Positions 11,197 to 24,226 of a DNA stretch of 64,000 bases are shown one piece after another. The number at the start of each line of letters is the position of its first letter. Position 1 is the first letter of the stretch. Below the pieces are notes generated by a model, which worked only from the letters and a program-made list of their open reading frames with translations, did no database searches and was not told the origin of the DNA. Source of the stretch: Cryphonectria parasitica EP155 (taxonomy: Eukaryota > Ascomycota > Sordariomycetes > Diaporthales > Cryphonectriaceae); assembly GCF_011745365.1 (NCBI RefSeq), contig NW_024468909.1, positions 1,116,001 through 1,180,000 of the forward strand. Reading direction: 5' to 3'. Made by a program: the position numbers and the translations under genes.

Positions 11197-12130
11197 ACTC
11201 TTGTCCTCGAGGATGGCGATGATGAGGATGTATGAAGAGAGGTTTAGATGATTACTTTACATGAGGTGTCTGGTACATGTCAATCCTGATGCGAATCACG
11301 GATGATGAGATTTTATTCGGTTTCTATTTCTTTTTTCTCTCTAAACAGCTGTGCTCGCGCTCGGCGTTTTTGAGTGCTTAGGCTGGGGGCAAATATTTAT
11401 TCCTAAAGCATCTAAAGGCGTTCGGATTGATTGTGATATCAACATAGAAAGTGCATCGAAGCACTCGGAAGATAATGTGATTAAGACATATTACGGTGAA
11501 ACCAACTCTTTCTGTGCTGCTGATTGTGAGGATGTGTGGTTTACTGCGTGATGGCTGTGCCCAGAAAACAAGCACGACTATTGCCGTGGTAGTAATGGTA
11601 GTAACTGTAGTAGTATGAGAGTAGTAGTAAGTACGTAACGAAACTATTGCCATAATAATTGCCTGAACGCCTGGCTGAGTCTAGGCCCGGTACTTGGCGA
11701 CCAACAGGGATTCTTTATGCAGGGCTCCCTTGACAAGGGCACGACGCGTAAGTGGTTTCCGCAATTGGATCTTTGGTGCGCTAATGGGATTGATGACAAC
11801 GATTCGACGCGATCCTCCCCCTCCTCTGTTTCTCTCAAAAACGATGCTCCTCACTCACTCCGTTCACTCATTCAGTTTCTCTTATCAAACTGGTCAGGTC
11901 TGTAGGTCGGCCGGACGATCACGTCAGACGGGACAGCAGCAATTTGCATTACATTTTGCTGCATGTCAGAGCTTCACAAACGCTTCTGGGGCCTCGTGTT
12001 GTTGACCCACCACAACAAACAATAAGGTCTTGCCCGCCCTTCGGGCCTGATTTTCTTCTACTTTCTCCTTTCTTCTCAGTCGTACCCAGAGCATAGACAG
12101 AGAGCAGGAAGAGAGACACGTCAACAAGGC
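11197..12130. other. Intergenic, GTA-rich low complexity
   Basis: About 0.9 kb. Positions 11587-11634 carry a degenerate GTA/GTAGTA trinucleotide stretch. The last 100 nt, C/T-rich, is the probable promoter/leader of the next gene. No supported coding frame. Confidence 0.6.
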
Positions 12131-13388
12131 ATGAGCTCCAGTCTTTACAGCGGGAAGGACGCGCGGCCTGGTCAGCCTGCAGAGGAGCCGTCTTCCGGGA
12201 TTACTAAGAGGAGGCTGGCCCTCTGGCTACCAAGCGCAGCTACCGCTGGTGTCCTGGGACTGACGTGCTGGCAGGCCCAGCAGAGGAGCCGGCATGGCCC
12301 ACGCGGCGTCGCGGCCCTGACGTTTGCTTTCTTCGGAGATGACGCAGAGGAGCGTTGGGCGGCATCATGCATGGTGGCGAATTTGGCCTCGCCTCTCTTG
12401 CTATGGACAGTCGAGGGCTACCGTGTAGGCAATGAGAGGACTCTCCTTGTACTGTGAGTGGCCAGTGAGGGGGTCCAGCTCTTCTACGATGTACATAGTA
12501 CACACCATGATAATGCTAATGGAGTGCACCAAAGTGCGTGCGCAAGCCAGAAGGGCCCTACTGACTATGTATAGACCTGGCCTCTTTGGCGCAGCAGTGC
12601 AAGTGTTGGGCATGGAAACGGTGGCGCCCATCTACTACCTGGCTAGCATCATCACTACGACTGCCAGGAAAGAGGAAATAGGGAGTGTAGACCCTGACGT
12701 GGCCAGAGCTGCCCTTGCAGCGACCACCATCGGCCATGTCGTGCCGGGTATCCTGATGAGCGTCCTGCCCCTCACGGCCACCGAGGTCTCGCGCTCCTAT
12801 CTCACCCTGGAGAGCATCGTCTGCCACCTGTTTTACTTTTCACCCATTACTGTGTCGCTTCTGACGACGGGCATATTCTCCCTCACCAAGTGGGTGAGGC
12901 GCAGCAGATCTAGCCTCCAGACGGCAGCTGTCGATGGCAAAACGCTGAGAGGAACTGATGGCGACCGTACCCATTACGACCTCGCCCCGCTCAAGACAAC
13001 GTATGCTGCAGCCTTCACGTACCAAGTCTTGCAGCATTTTGCTCTTGCAGCAAGTAGTTTATGGCGCACAAGCCACAGCTGGAGTCGGCGCCTCACTGCG
13101 CCTAAGCTCGGCTACGACCTGTGTGCGATTGCAAGGGCGCTCATGCCCATCACCTCTTCCTCCTCTGCCTCGTTTCTAATTGATCGCCTGGCACTATATA
13201 ATCTCGCTACTGTTGCCTTCGGCTTGTATACAGTTTGGGATCTGCGGCGACGCGACGTCGTCACGGGCCGCGAGGCGAGGTGGGCGGCTCTGGGCTGCTT
13301 TGCTGGGAGCGTCTTGGCTGGACCAGGAGCTCAGTATGCTGGGCTTTGGTACTGGCGGGAGTGTGTTCTCGCCAGGCATCCGTGCTGA
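12131..13388 (+). CDS. Polytopic membrane protein of unknown function
   Basis: Exons 12131-12453 and 12575-13388 are joined in phase across a 121-nt intron (GTGAGT..TAG, with CTGAC branch-like site just before the acceptor), giving 378 aa. About seven or eight hydrophobic segments can be seen, including LALWLPSAATAGVLGL, GLFGAAVQVLGMETVAPIYYL and FYFSPITVSLLTTGIF. Charged or polar motifs lie between them (LLLWTVEGYRVGNERTLL, GMETVAPIYYL). I have the impression of related proteins in fungal specialised-metabolism loci, including membrane-embedded terpene-cyclase-like proteins, but no diagnostic motif confirms that and no synthase or P450 neighbours are present. The stop is at 13386-13388. It stands alone between the GH16 gene and the tRNA-Phe gene. 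Confidence 0.75.
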
Positions 13389-14398
13389 TAGCGATTATGG
13401 TCTTGAAAGACTGGAAGAATGACTGGAACCTACCTCATGCACACAACTCAGTTGATTTTAAACTGCGGGGACTATTTGTGATAGGAGGATTCAAGCCTTC
13501 GGTGGCATGCCTAATCGAATTAAGAGTATGTGGTTTTGATGCAATTTGTTTCATCGGCTGTCGATAAACGCCCCATCGCTGAGGTACATGTATACGTGGT
13601 ACGTGACCATCAAGATGCTTGGTGATCGGGCTGCCTGAAGCGACAACGCCTTAGATTCAAGGACTCAGGGCCGTTGTCAACGGCATTGAGATGTCGCAAG
13701 TTGACGATTAACCTCTGCTGAACGGCATGTGTTCGCTTATTCCTGGGCGAGGCTGGTTTTCAAATTTCACCATCAAAGTGTCTTCGCTGCGACCTCTACT
13801 CAGCTCAACTCCCGCAATCTTCTTCAAATATATTAAACATCTGCTTGACCAATGAGACTAACATATAGTTAGTATCTAATCTATGCCAAGCAAAACCACG
13901 TCAGTGCTCGACTCCGGACTCTTCGTCAATGTGCAAGGCTTCCGGCCGTATCCGAAAAGAGGGCTCCAAGCTCCAGACACACAAGGTCTACGAGATGCTG
14001 CAGGCAGATGTAACATGGCATGTCAACTCAGGTGGTGCGGACGATGGTTTCCTACTTGGAAAAGATGTGATGGACTTACTCAACTTCTCGATTCCCTTTA
14101 TGAATCCATTCTATATGCAAATATATGATGGACTGGGTACCCAGATGGGCAGCTGAGCCAGGTCGGATGTCTTTTCAACGCTTACTATATAAAAAGAATT
14201 ATTGGAGCCAATCGACCAGACAAACATCCATTCATCCATCATCAACTTGGTCTCGAGTCGAGTCAGACCAAGACAAAACACGCGAGTCGGCACATATGAC
14301 TGCACTGAGGCATCTGGGATCCACTCCCGTGGTCAGCGGCACCGTCCACGAGTAATGAGCCGTCTGGAAGACAGCAAAAGACGACAAAAAAGGAAGTT
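13389..14398. other. Intergenic, no gene seen
   Basis: About 1 kb, AT-richer than the neighbouring genes. Short overlapping frames at 13.88-14.16 kb show no motif. The region before the tRNA holds its terminator (listed separately). Confidence 0.6.
14386..14391 (-). terminator. Pol III terminator of tRNA-Phe (T6 on minus strand)
   Basis: Six A on + equal TTTTTT on the transcribed strand, starting 8 nt after the tRNA 3' end; this is a standard RNA polymerase III stop signal. Confidence 0.7.
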
Positions 14399-14491
14399 TG
14401 CGGTGTGTGCGGATCGAACGCACGGCCTTCAGATTTATTACTGGAGTTTGAATGCTTCAGTCTGACGTTCTCCCAACTGAACTAACCCCGC
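14399..14491 (-). tRNA. tRNA-Phe(GAA) with a 20-nt intron
   Basis: On the minus strand the gene starts GCGGGGT at 14491 and ends ACACCGC plus discriminator A at 14399. The single G5-A68 mismatch in the acceptor stem also occurs in some known eukaryotic tRNA-Phe sequences. The D arm TAGTTCAGTTGGGAGAAC gives the A box. The anticodon stem TCAGA/TCTGA encloses CTGAAG + A, with GAA at 34-36. A 20-nt intron (14435-14454 on +) follows position 37, the canonical place. The T arm is GTGCG-TTCGATC-CGCAC (B box). Mature length is 73 nt before CCA. Confidence 0.95.
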
Positions 14492-15307
14492 TGTGAAAGA
14501 CAGGGGTTTTGTGGTTGTTTATATCGTCATCACCTGCTTGTCTGCAGTGCAGGCGGATGACAGAGAAACGAACCCCATCCACAATGCTACAAGAGATGAC
14601 CTCTTTATTTATGGCTTGTTAATATGACTGAACATTTCTCGTTCTATCTAGAAGCCAACCTTGGAGAGTTTCAGGTTTGATCGTAGTTTTCTGGACGAAA
14701 GCTTCAACGATCCTGTCAACTCGATACTCTCTCAAGGCTGTTGTGATACTCTCGGAACCAATCATGTCAAAGCTAATCAACTGGACCAAGCTTTCAAACA
14801 ACCTTCTGAATCACGGTAAACAGTCATGTAGCGCAACTAACAGCACTGATGCAATGGGTGAAGTTTATTGACTTTGATAGCAGCATATATTCAGGGGAAA
14901 CCTTGAACCTGTGATCAATATCTTTTTTCCCAAACACGGAAGACACTTCGTTCTGTTACAGCTACCTGAATTGGCATAACAGAAATTGACTCAATATGTG
15001 CTGACTGAATGATTGTATTGAGAAAACACATTCGATGGGTTGACCGCGAATTTCCATACTAAATCACTTAAACAGCAGTAATGTATTGGTCTTGGTGAAT
15101 ACAGTGTCTAGAAGATATCTCGATCCACAATGCCACAAAATCTCTTGCGATGTAAAAAGTCCAAACATAAAGTGTGGTCTTGTCACGACAACATCGCTCT
15201 GCTCTAAATGCATCATCTAATGGTGTAACTGACTCCTGGTGCATGGCCTGCCAAGCATGTCCGCGCTCCGAAAAAGGAAATGAAAGAAAAAACGCAGCAG
15301 CCATTTC
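14492..15307. other. Intergenic, no gene seen
   Basis: About 0.8 kb, AT-rich, between tRNA-Phe and the 3' end of the calpain gene, both on -. It probably contains the calpain 3' UTR and the upstream flank of the tRNA. No supported feature. Confidence 0.6.
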
Positions 15308-18300
15308 TCAAGCGGCAATCTCAGCAGTGGCCATGGTCAGCTCATAGTCGTCAAGCAGAGTCTGCGTCCGAGACGAAAAGCACAACTCTTCGTCCAGGGG
15401 AATCCGCGCCAGCTTCAGTATGCACCTAAGGACCTTGTAGATCTTGGTCTTCATGATGATGTCCAGATCGAGGTCACCGAGGGACTCCAGCTTGTTCAGA
15501 GTTGTGGACATCAACGACATGTCCTCCTCTGCGGGCACAGTCTTGAGATCTCGGGTAATCATACCCTTCTGGAGAACGTGGCGGATCTGGAGTACCTCCT
15601 GCTGCAGCCGCTCTTTGGGATTTTGACCCACCGGAGTGGGTGTGGACGAAGGTGTCTCGTCTCTGCTGACTTGCAATGCAGGCTCCGCAGCCTTGACAGG
15701 TTCTCCAGCAATGGGTCGATCATCATCCTCGCCTTTGGCCTTCTCTGTTGGTTGATCCTGAATAGCCACGGTGCCAAAAGGCCACTCCACGCCTTCACTC
15801 TCGTGGTTGACGTTGCCAATCTTGGCCTTGCCCATCACCCGGTCATATTCGCTCGTCTGCCTCTCGATGATGGTGCGGTAGGATGCCCGACCGTCGTCTC
15901 CAGAGGCCTGCACCACTTCCGTTGAGCCACTGGCCTGGATGCCAGAAGAAGTCGCGCCGTTAACCGGATCAGGACGGTGGACGATGGTGTTTGTCTCGAT
16001 GGTAGGCTCCGTACTCTGCTTGTTCCCCTCCTCCCCATCCTTCTGCATCTTCTGGTCGGCATTCTTCTTGCTCTCTCCCCTCTGGCCCGCAGCATTGCTC
16101 ACTGCGTTGTCAAGGTCGGCCTCACCCAGATTGCCCATGCCGTCCTGCTCCAGCTCGCCACCCTCCATGATGACCCTCAGCTCGAGACCCTCGTCCTTGG
16201 AATAGACCCTGAACCCAATGACAGCAATGGCATTCCATGGGTCTGGAACGTCTTCGTCATCCGAGTCTTGCGCATTGGTAGCCGCAGGCGCGGGTGCAGG
16301 CGCACCGGCCATGCGGAGCGTGGGAGTAAGATCGTCTTCGTCGTAGAGGCGCTCGTAGTCCTCGACGGGCGAGTCGGAGCTGTAGTCTGTCTCCTCGGGC
16401 TTTGGTGGCGCCTTGCAGGAGTTGCAGGAGCAGCAGTGGATCTTGAGCTCCATTGCTTTCTGCTCCTGAGAAGGTGGGCTGGGCTGTGGCGGTGGTCCAC
16501 CAGATACGGCGGCGGGAGGAGTGCTGGGCTCCGCAGGGCCAGTCCTGGGGCTGTCCTGAGGCGTATACTGGGGCGTGCCTGTGGACGAAGAAGAAGACAA
16601 GGTCGACGTCGTGGAGGCGTTGTCCTTGTCCTTGGCTGCCGCCTCCTCCTCGGCCTTCTTACGGAGACACTGCTGCTGCTTCTCAGCAGCCTCAGCCTTG
16701 GCCCTAGCGTCAGCCTCGGCCTTGGCCTTCTTGGCTGCCCTCAACATGGCCTTCTTCCTCGAATCCTTCTCCTTCTGCTTCTCTGCGATCTCGCGCCCGA
16801 TCTGCCTCTTCTCCCAGTTCTTCTTGCGCTCTTTACGCCTCGACTCGCTCGCCTTCTTGCTCTCGGCCTGCTTGCGCACCTTGGCTAGGCGCTGCAGGTG
16901 GCTGGCAGCCTTGGAGTGCGCGAGATCATACGCCTGGCCGACCTGGGCGAGCTTCTCGTTCTCCTCGCGGCTCTTGCACTCGCGCTTGATGACGTCCTCG
17001 GTGCTGAGCAGCCTGGTGTTGCGCTCGCCCACGATGGAGATGTAGACGACGTAGTTGCCCGCCTCGAGGCTGGGCACCTCGACCGACACGCTTCGGTCCA
17101 TGAGGTAATTGCCATGGCTGCGCACAATGTACTCTTCCGCCCCTGGTTTTCCCTCCTCATGCAGCCGGAACTGCAGGCGGAAGTTGTACTGGCCCTGCAG
17201 GCCGCGGAAGTACCGCGTGTCCAGCTGCGAGAGGACGAGCACGAGCGGGGACTCGCGGCTCAGCTTGATGTGGAACTTTTCGTGATACTGGGCCTTCCAG
17301 GGCACCTCGACGCCGATCCAGCGCTGACAAGAGCGCCAGTCTGGGTCGCGGAAAAGCCGCGTGCGGTCAAAGTGCTGGTATTTGCGGAGGAGGTCCTCGT
17401 ACGAGATCCAGAAGGTAGAGTCGCCTGCAAATGTGTGGTTGAGTTCTTCCTGAACTTCTGTCGTCCACTCTTTGCTTCCATCGGACCAGGCTGGGAAATG
17501 TTAGTAAAACAAGACCACAGGAGTGAAGACTTGAATATTTTAGAAAGAAAGAAAAAGAAGTAGGAAACGTACCTCCTTCCCAGTTGCCCTTCTTAATCTT
17601 TCCCCAGGGGTTTCTATATGCTTGTCAGCAACATGTCCACTCTATTCACTTGGGTTGAACACAAATAAGAGACATACCTCAATTTACACAGACGAGTCCC
17701 GTTTTTCAGAGTTCTCGCCTCCATGATGACATATGCATGGCCTTCCGAGATACCATCTCTGTCGCCATAGCCAGCATCAAGCAGGCCCGTGGAGCAACCA
17801 AACAAAAACTCCTGGTTGACCCGGCTCAGCTCATTCTCCCAGAATGCATCCACATCAAAAATGTCGCTGGCAAGGAGTTCAGTGGTGACCCCCCCAGACA
17901 GATCCTCGAGGGCCTCCCCGATCCAGCCACCAGCAAGACAGGCAAAGTCGCCGTGTGCCTTAGCGTAAGCCTTCTCGATCAGGGGCACCCAGGTCTCGTT
18001 CTGGTCCTTGTTCTGGGCAAAGAAGAGCGCCTTGCTGCCCGTCTGGTACGTCTGCCGGTATACACGCTCGACATCCTCGCGGTCGATCTGCTGCAGCAGC
18101 TCGCGCTGCATGGACTGTGAGTCCCAGCAGGGAGAGCGGAGGTACAACTTGTCGTCGATGATGGAGTAGATCCACTCGCCGTCACGGAAGAAGACGAAGC
18201 CGTAGATTCCAATTTCTGGTCATCGTCAGTAGTGAACTGCTGAAACAGGAAAAAAAGAACTGAAGGACTGTCACAAGGGACACTTACTGGTATCATATTC

Positions 18301-19140
18301 CACACAGACCCGCTTGATACCATCAGTCACGTTGGCGAGACCTGTCAGACAGGCCACGAACCAGCAGTTTCCGAGGCTGCCCTGCTTGATATCACCAGGG
18401 AGAATGCTTTCCATAAATGTTGGCTTTTCATAAATCTCATGAACACGCTTCACAGCTTTTGGGATGCTCGATGAGGGATTGATCAGGTTCGAGTGGCAGA
18501 TGTCGAATTTGGTTCTGTCCAGGCTGTTCAAGCAGTGGCCCTTCTCCCACTTGAAATCCCAGTCCTGTGGTAATTTTGCTTCAATTAGCTATCAAGAGAA
18601 ATATCCTCTGCTCCTTCTTTCAATTCTGGGAGGGGAAAAAAAAACCAAAAAACCACCAGAAACACTCACCAGGTCCCAGCCGGGGTCACGGTATCTGGTA
18701 TTCACCCTCTTGCACTCAGAAATAATCTTGCGGACCTTCCTCCTACACTCCTCAGCCGCGCGCTCAAATCCAGCCGAGAGCAGCTCGTTCCCGCGCTCGC
18801 CCGAGGTGGACGCCGGCACGGGCGAGAAAGGCAGCACGGCGAGCGCCTTGCTAAACTTCTTTTGCGAGAACTTGTCCCATATTTGGTCTATGCTCTCCTG
18901 TGGGGGCTTCTTGGCCTTCTTCTTCTTCTTTTCATCCTTATTGCCGTTTGTATTAGTGGACGACTGTGGTGCAGGGCCCACGAGCTCAGGGGCGCCGGGC
19001 GGGCTAATTTGGGTGCTACGCTTTTGGTGTTGGCTGCGGTGTTGGCGGCGTCGATACTGTCGGGTCGCGGGGCCAGATGATGATTCGGAGTCAGAGTCCG
19101 AGGAGGACGAGGAATTGGTATAAATGTATTTCCTACCCAT
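15308..19140 (-). CDS. Calpain-type cysteine protease (family C2)
   Basis: Five exons on the minus strand: 19140-18670, 18564-18288, 18215-17678, 17613-17573 (41 nt) and 17490-15308; introns 64-105 nt. They join to 1169 aa starting MGRKYIYTN. Residues 1-157 are Ser/Asp- and Lys-rich with little structure. The protease core follows: catalytic Cys224 in GSLGNCWFVA, His409 in GISEGHAYVIMEA and Asn430 in the RNPWG motif that is assembled across the exon 3/4 junction. All three residues of the triad are present, so the enzyme should be active. Next is a beta-rich C2-like domain (around KFHIKLSRESPLVLVLSQLD, ending near GNYVVYISIVGERN). After that come a long Lys/Ala/Glu coiled coil and a large disordered acidic tail with a Cys cluster (HCCSCNSCK). 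The C-terminal half is far longer than in PalB/Rim13-type calpains, so a direct PalB role is doubtful. Large plus-strand frames inside it are shadows. Confidence 0.93.
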
Positions 19141-22100
19141 CTTGACGCGAGGTGCATAGAACGAGGCGTGATTCCTTGAAAGCAAAGCGTTTGTCGAACA
19201 GCGTGTGCAGTATTGTATAGTATTATAAGGACGGTCATGAACTAACACGACGGTGCCGCTGTAATTTTGTTTGTCGTTTACGTAGTTGGAGAGCGAGAAT
19301 GGCACAACTGTAAGAGAAGGAAGGGAGGATTTACAAAAGGAAAAAAGAAAGGTAAAGAAGAGGAAGAGAAAGGGTATCTATCAAAAGACGGGAATCCGAC
19401 TTAGCCCCCATGTGTTATTGTTCAAAAGATACGGCTCAGTGCATGTCCCTGAGCATCTTCACTCTGCTCAATAGTCCGTTGCGCCCCGGTGTGCCTCGTG
19501 CCGAGAACGGATAACCCCCCATGAGTCGAGAATTCAGGGTCTCAATCCCATATGTAGCGGGGTGGAGACATTGTGGACCCCACAAAGGTGATCAGCAGGG
19601 GGCCATGTACGTAGTAGTACTGTGGTACTATGGTACTTCGTCCATACAGTATAATCTCTTTGTTTCTGACGTGTGCGTGTATGTTGTTCTCTCACAGCAG
19701 GTAGGTTGCATTGCCCGGGTGAAAATGACCTTCGAAAGGTCAAGTATGATAGAACGAGGACTCGCTGCAAGTTACTCTTCAGTTTGGCTCTAATCGCCAC
19801 AGGACAGAGGCTTGGGAGGGTGGCACTTGAACAGAAGACTGAGGCTGTCAGAGAAGGGAATTGGATATTTTTGTCTCTTCCCTTGTCTCGGCCAGGCGGA
19901 ACACTGCCCATATGAAGGAATAAATGTCCGTCTTGATGTGTACTGTTCATTGATTGCTTCTGCAGAGACAAAATGCATGCTCACAATAAGATTGAGGATC
20001 TGATATGGAGGGAATAGATGCCATGTACCAGAGTACATGAGGCTGGCTTGGGTCTTTTCTCAGGTCGCATGGCCGCCTGCCGGGTTGGTTTCTTTTTCTG
20101 GGTCCTCCTGGCAAAATAAAGCAAGCGCTGAGACGAGACGGCACAACGCCTGCGGACCACAGTATTGACCTGAACAGGGGACCTATCACGACCAGCGTAC
20201 AGGGTTCTGACATCTGACAAATATAGAGAAAAACGTTGGGGAGGGAACACGAGTGAGATTACAAAGTATCAGGCATACATACATTACTTGCAGTCGATAT
20301 AATAGCGGTCAGACTGCCAGGCGGTTGGTGGAACAGGACTATCCAGCGCCGTGGCGACAGCTGTGAACTCAGTCAGCTGTCAGGGAAGAATGTGACAGAG
20401 GCGTTGCTCTCGCTGCAGTCAGCGTCGCCGGCGACTCGCAGCCCACCATTCTGAGATGTGAATGAGCTCAGCGTGGTGCAGGCCGCACCGTGAAGCCAGG
20501 AAGTTTACACTGTTCCGAGAGAACCCTTTATCTTGATATAAGGTGATCTGAAAAGATAGTGGCGAATCTAGGAGTCGGCCTTTGGATTGCCGGGGGCCAA
20601 AGTCCCGAAGACGATGCCATTGGGAAATCCAAGAGCTTGGGGACAATGCAAAAGTGGATAACAAGGAGGCGATCCGACATTCTGGGGAAGGCAAGCACAA
20701 AGGGGTACGGGGAGGTCGTCAGCCCCGTCCGTCGATCGGAAGTGTCGGTCAGCGGCCTGACCTGGTGGAGGCAAGGGCAAGGAAGGGTGGGCTGGACCCT
20801 TAGATATTGCTTTGAGGCTGTCAGCCGTCAGCCTACCCGGATCGTCTTCTAGACTCAGCAGCAATCCCCCCTTCCCTTCTCGTCCTTATCTCATCCTTAC
20901 TCATAATACATATCCAGATGTACATCCCTCGGCGCGGGCAAGTCTTCCAGCTTTTGCGAAGAGGCGCTACGGCGAAACGCTGGACTAAAGCGCGGAGGGC
21001 CATGCCCAGGGAGGATTGGCGCTGTCTCGGCCCCAAGCGAGGCTTCCGATTCCATTCTTGATTTCATTCACTGTTGGATGTTACGATTTCCTTTGTCTTG
21101 CTTTTTTTGCTGAAGCATTTTCTTCTCCCTTACCCCTTTTGGTCTTCGTTTCCGTTCTGTTCTTTCTTTATGCCTCATTCCAATCTACACCTGCAGGCTC
21201 CATTCAATAAAGAAGCCTCCTGACATTGTTCAAGGGACTTTCCAAGAAGATGTCAAAAGCTTGAGTGTTCAGGTTCAAGTATCTGGCGGTGAAGTCCATT
21301 CTTCATCCAGGGCCTACACCGTTTCTATACTAAGCTTGGCACCTGGCCAAGTCACCAAGTCACCCCTCTCACTGTCACAGTGCACTGGCCCATCAAGAAT
21401 GCGGGTCCTTTGGACCCCTAGAAACGCCAGTCAGCAGCGCTGCTCGTGAAACAGGCCCTGTCAGTTCCCTTTTTCGAACAAGGAAAATGATAATACTGTA
21501 GCTTCGTCACACACACGAATCGGATACCAGCATGTGCGCAATGTCTAGACCAGCCACGTACTATGGTTGATTGGTGGGTGGATGGTGTGTAAGCCCCTTT
21601 TGAGCTCGGATCCCAATATTGAGACTGCAGCCCGCTCAATGGTGTTTCTGTCGGGCTTTCAGGGCCCCCCTGGGCGGACTGCAACGAGGCTTTGGGCGCC
21701 AGGTTGTCAAACGTCGTGCTGTCCAATCGTTATCTCCGGCTTACGAAGGAAATGTTTCTGACGAGATTCTAGACACCACGGCTGGCGATCAGCGCAGGGA
21801 CTACGTTGACGCACGCGCATTCGCTACCATGGTCTATCTCACCGCGTCGAAACAATTGGGCTCGCCTTTGTGCCCTCGTTGCTAGGATCTTCTATAGGCC
21901 GTGTGAGCAAACATCTGTAAACCTTGCCAATATTTCTCAAGGACGAGAGCGCCCTCTTGTTCCGGATCAAAAGCCTCTCTGGCTCAGTGCTCAAGCTCGC
22001 GCTCTCTCTCTCACTCTCTAAATATTTGCCTCTCATACTGCGGTGGAGGCCGACTTCGGAAATGTATTCCGCGGCATCCTCACAGCATGCAAGCACCCTC

Positions 22101-24226
22101 GTGCACGCCATACGAGCATCCAATGATGTACCTAAACTATGGGCCTGGAAGCAACTGATTGAGTCGTCTGGGTCAATTCCGTTCGGGAACGACGCATGCA
22201 TGCCACGTTCTTCCTCCATTCGGCTTTCGCGGCTGGCTGCTGTCATGCCACGCACTACGCAAACCTTTGCTGACTCGCAAATTCGGCTCTCTCTACAAAG
22301 TACAGTCTCTGCATGCCAATCTGTAGCGCCCGACCCGGAGGACCTTATCGTCGCTGGACGGCATCTCTGAGTCTAACCAATTGGTCCAAGCCAAGACTCC
22401 TAACACACCCGAACAACGTGATCGGCAGCACGCGGCGCTGACTCGAGACTTTTGACGGCGCTAATCGGGTTCACCGGAGAGTCTCGCAGAAGACTCATAT
22501 TGACCTGGCCTGGGAATAACGTACGCCTTATCATTGTTACTTACTATGGTATAGTAGGTTATGGTGATACATGATACCACGCTCGATCCTCAACATTGAG
22601 TTCTCACAGGCACGGAGTGTGTACATTGATCGGCACGTTCTCACCTCTCGTTAGCATCTGTAGGCTGGACAATTATCTCGTAGCCTCGGGACTTCGCCCG
22701 CCACCAATTCATAGCTATGGCTCTGTGTGACAGTTGTTGTTCACTTATGAAAGTAATGTGAATGACATCGTGTGACTACAAACTCCGCCAACACAGCACT
22801 GAAATATGCAATTCTACCCACTTCCACTATGTACTTGTCACTCAATGGTGGGAGTCTCGTACATATCACGGACTCAACAGATGACAGATGCACCTCCATG
22901 CAAGTTCGCTATGGCGGGGGTGGGTCGAGTCTGGGGAGTGTGGGGCAGGGACGGATATCATATCAGCATCGCATTGCTTACAGACATTTCGGGACCCAGG
23001 CGGGAAGAATGGATACAGAGTAATGTGCTAAGAAAATATCATATATACTACTGCATAGTAAGTTCAAGCCCAGAATATATCCACTTGAATCGTAACCTTG
23101 ATAGCCAAACAGAAGCCTCCAGCTACCGTGGAAGACAGTGAATATGTCGGAACACGATGAGAAGACTCGAGGCAATGGAAAATTTTTAGTATAGACATTA
23201 TTCACCCAGTTCATATAGATTTACTCCAATCTATCAATTCAATCCAATATACTTCACCTTGATACGTAAGAAAGTGTTGAAGGAAGCTGGGGGGCATGTC
23301 ATGTCCTGAGGACTTTCAATACCCTCTGGAGTCCATGACTGTTCTCAAGAAGTTTTGAAGCATGTTAACATGTGCACCCCCCGCCCCCTCCCTCCTCTCT
23401 GCTTCTAGTCCAGTTAGGCTCATGTCTGGGACACAGGGCTTTCCGCAATTCATTGATCGCCTGTCTGGCTTAGTTATCCCGTGTAGGAGATATCATGAAA
23501 CAGCTCGGATGAGGTCTGCAATTGAGCACTGCCTATACGATCCTGGAGCCTACCATTCAAACGACAACACTCACATGGCTGACGCGTAATACTTTGACGG
23601 CTCTGAAGCTCAAGATCCCGAAAGTTCAAGTGTCGACTGAATCAATGAGTGCGGGGCACATCGATACAGTTGCGTTCTTTACCAAAGAAAAAGAAAAGAA
23701 GAAGAAAAAGAGAAAGAAAAAATAAATTGGCTTCAATGTCCTTGCTGAAAGGTACCTTGGCTTTCAAATGTATTCATGTTCTCACATTCCGCAGCAATAA
23801 GTACAATAAAGACGTGATTAAATTACTACGAGAGACCTTCACTTATCGACAATTTCTTACAGTCCTCTTAGCACAGCCCCTACAGTGACGATTTTTCTTT
23901 CACCACTCAAGCATCTATGGCTAAGACTTACTCACGCCTAGCAGAGAATGTAGCCTGGTGATTTCAATATTCACAAGTTATGGTGTTTCAATGATCAACA
24001 TATCTATATATAATATAGAGACTCCAATTGCACCATTGCTCTTGGACGACGTTGTCTCTACACCAAAGCGCGAACATCTACAATAAGACATAGCAGCTCG
24101 CAAGCCCGCAACTCAAGCCTTGCAAGTGCCACTGCCATAATAGCAAAGCAAACAGCGCATCCTCACAGCTAACGGCAGACTAGAGTATATCCATTACTCA
24201 AAGAAAATCATCATCTCTCTGGCACT
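19141..24226. other. Gene-poor region, first part
   Basis: About 5.1 kb upstream of the calpain start with no gene I can support. Around 19.60-19.64 kb there are repeated GTAC/GTAGTACT motifs. Opposite-strand frames of about 140 aa overlap at 21.8-22.4 kb, but neither has a family motif or clear splice partners. At 23679-23724 a purine (AAG/AAAG) tract occurs. The region may hold relics too decayed to name; no terminal repeats or transposase motifs were recognised. Confidence 0.55.
23679..23724. repeat. Purine-rich low-complexity tract
   Basis: Almost pure A/G run (AAAGAAAAAGAAAAGAAGAAG type), producing a Lys-rich frame end. No coding meaning inferred. Confidence 0.8.

Noticed and set aside
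15977..16888. Plus-strand 303-aa frame
   Set aside because: It lies inside the last calpain exon, is Leu/Arg-rich from antisense of Glu/Lys/Ala codons, and has no family motif.
21839..22370. Overlapping frames of 138 aa (-) and 148 aa (+), possible transcription-factor relic
   Set aside because: A CRDC near the 5' side on minus hinted at a zinc cluster, but no Cys6 pattern or splice chain could be built.
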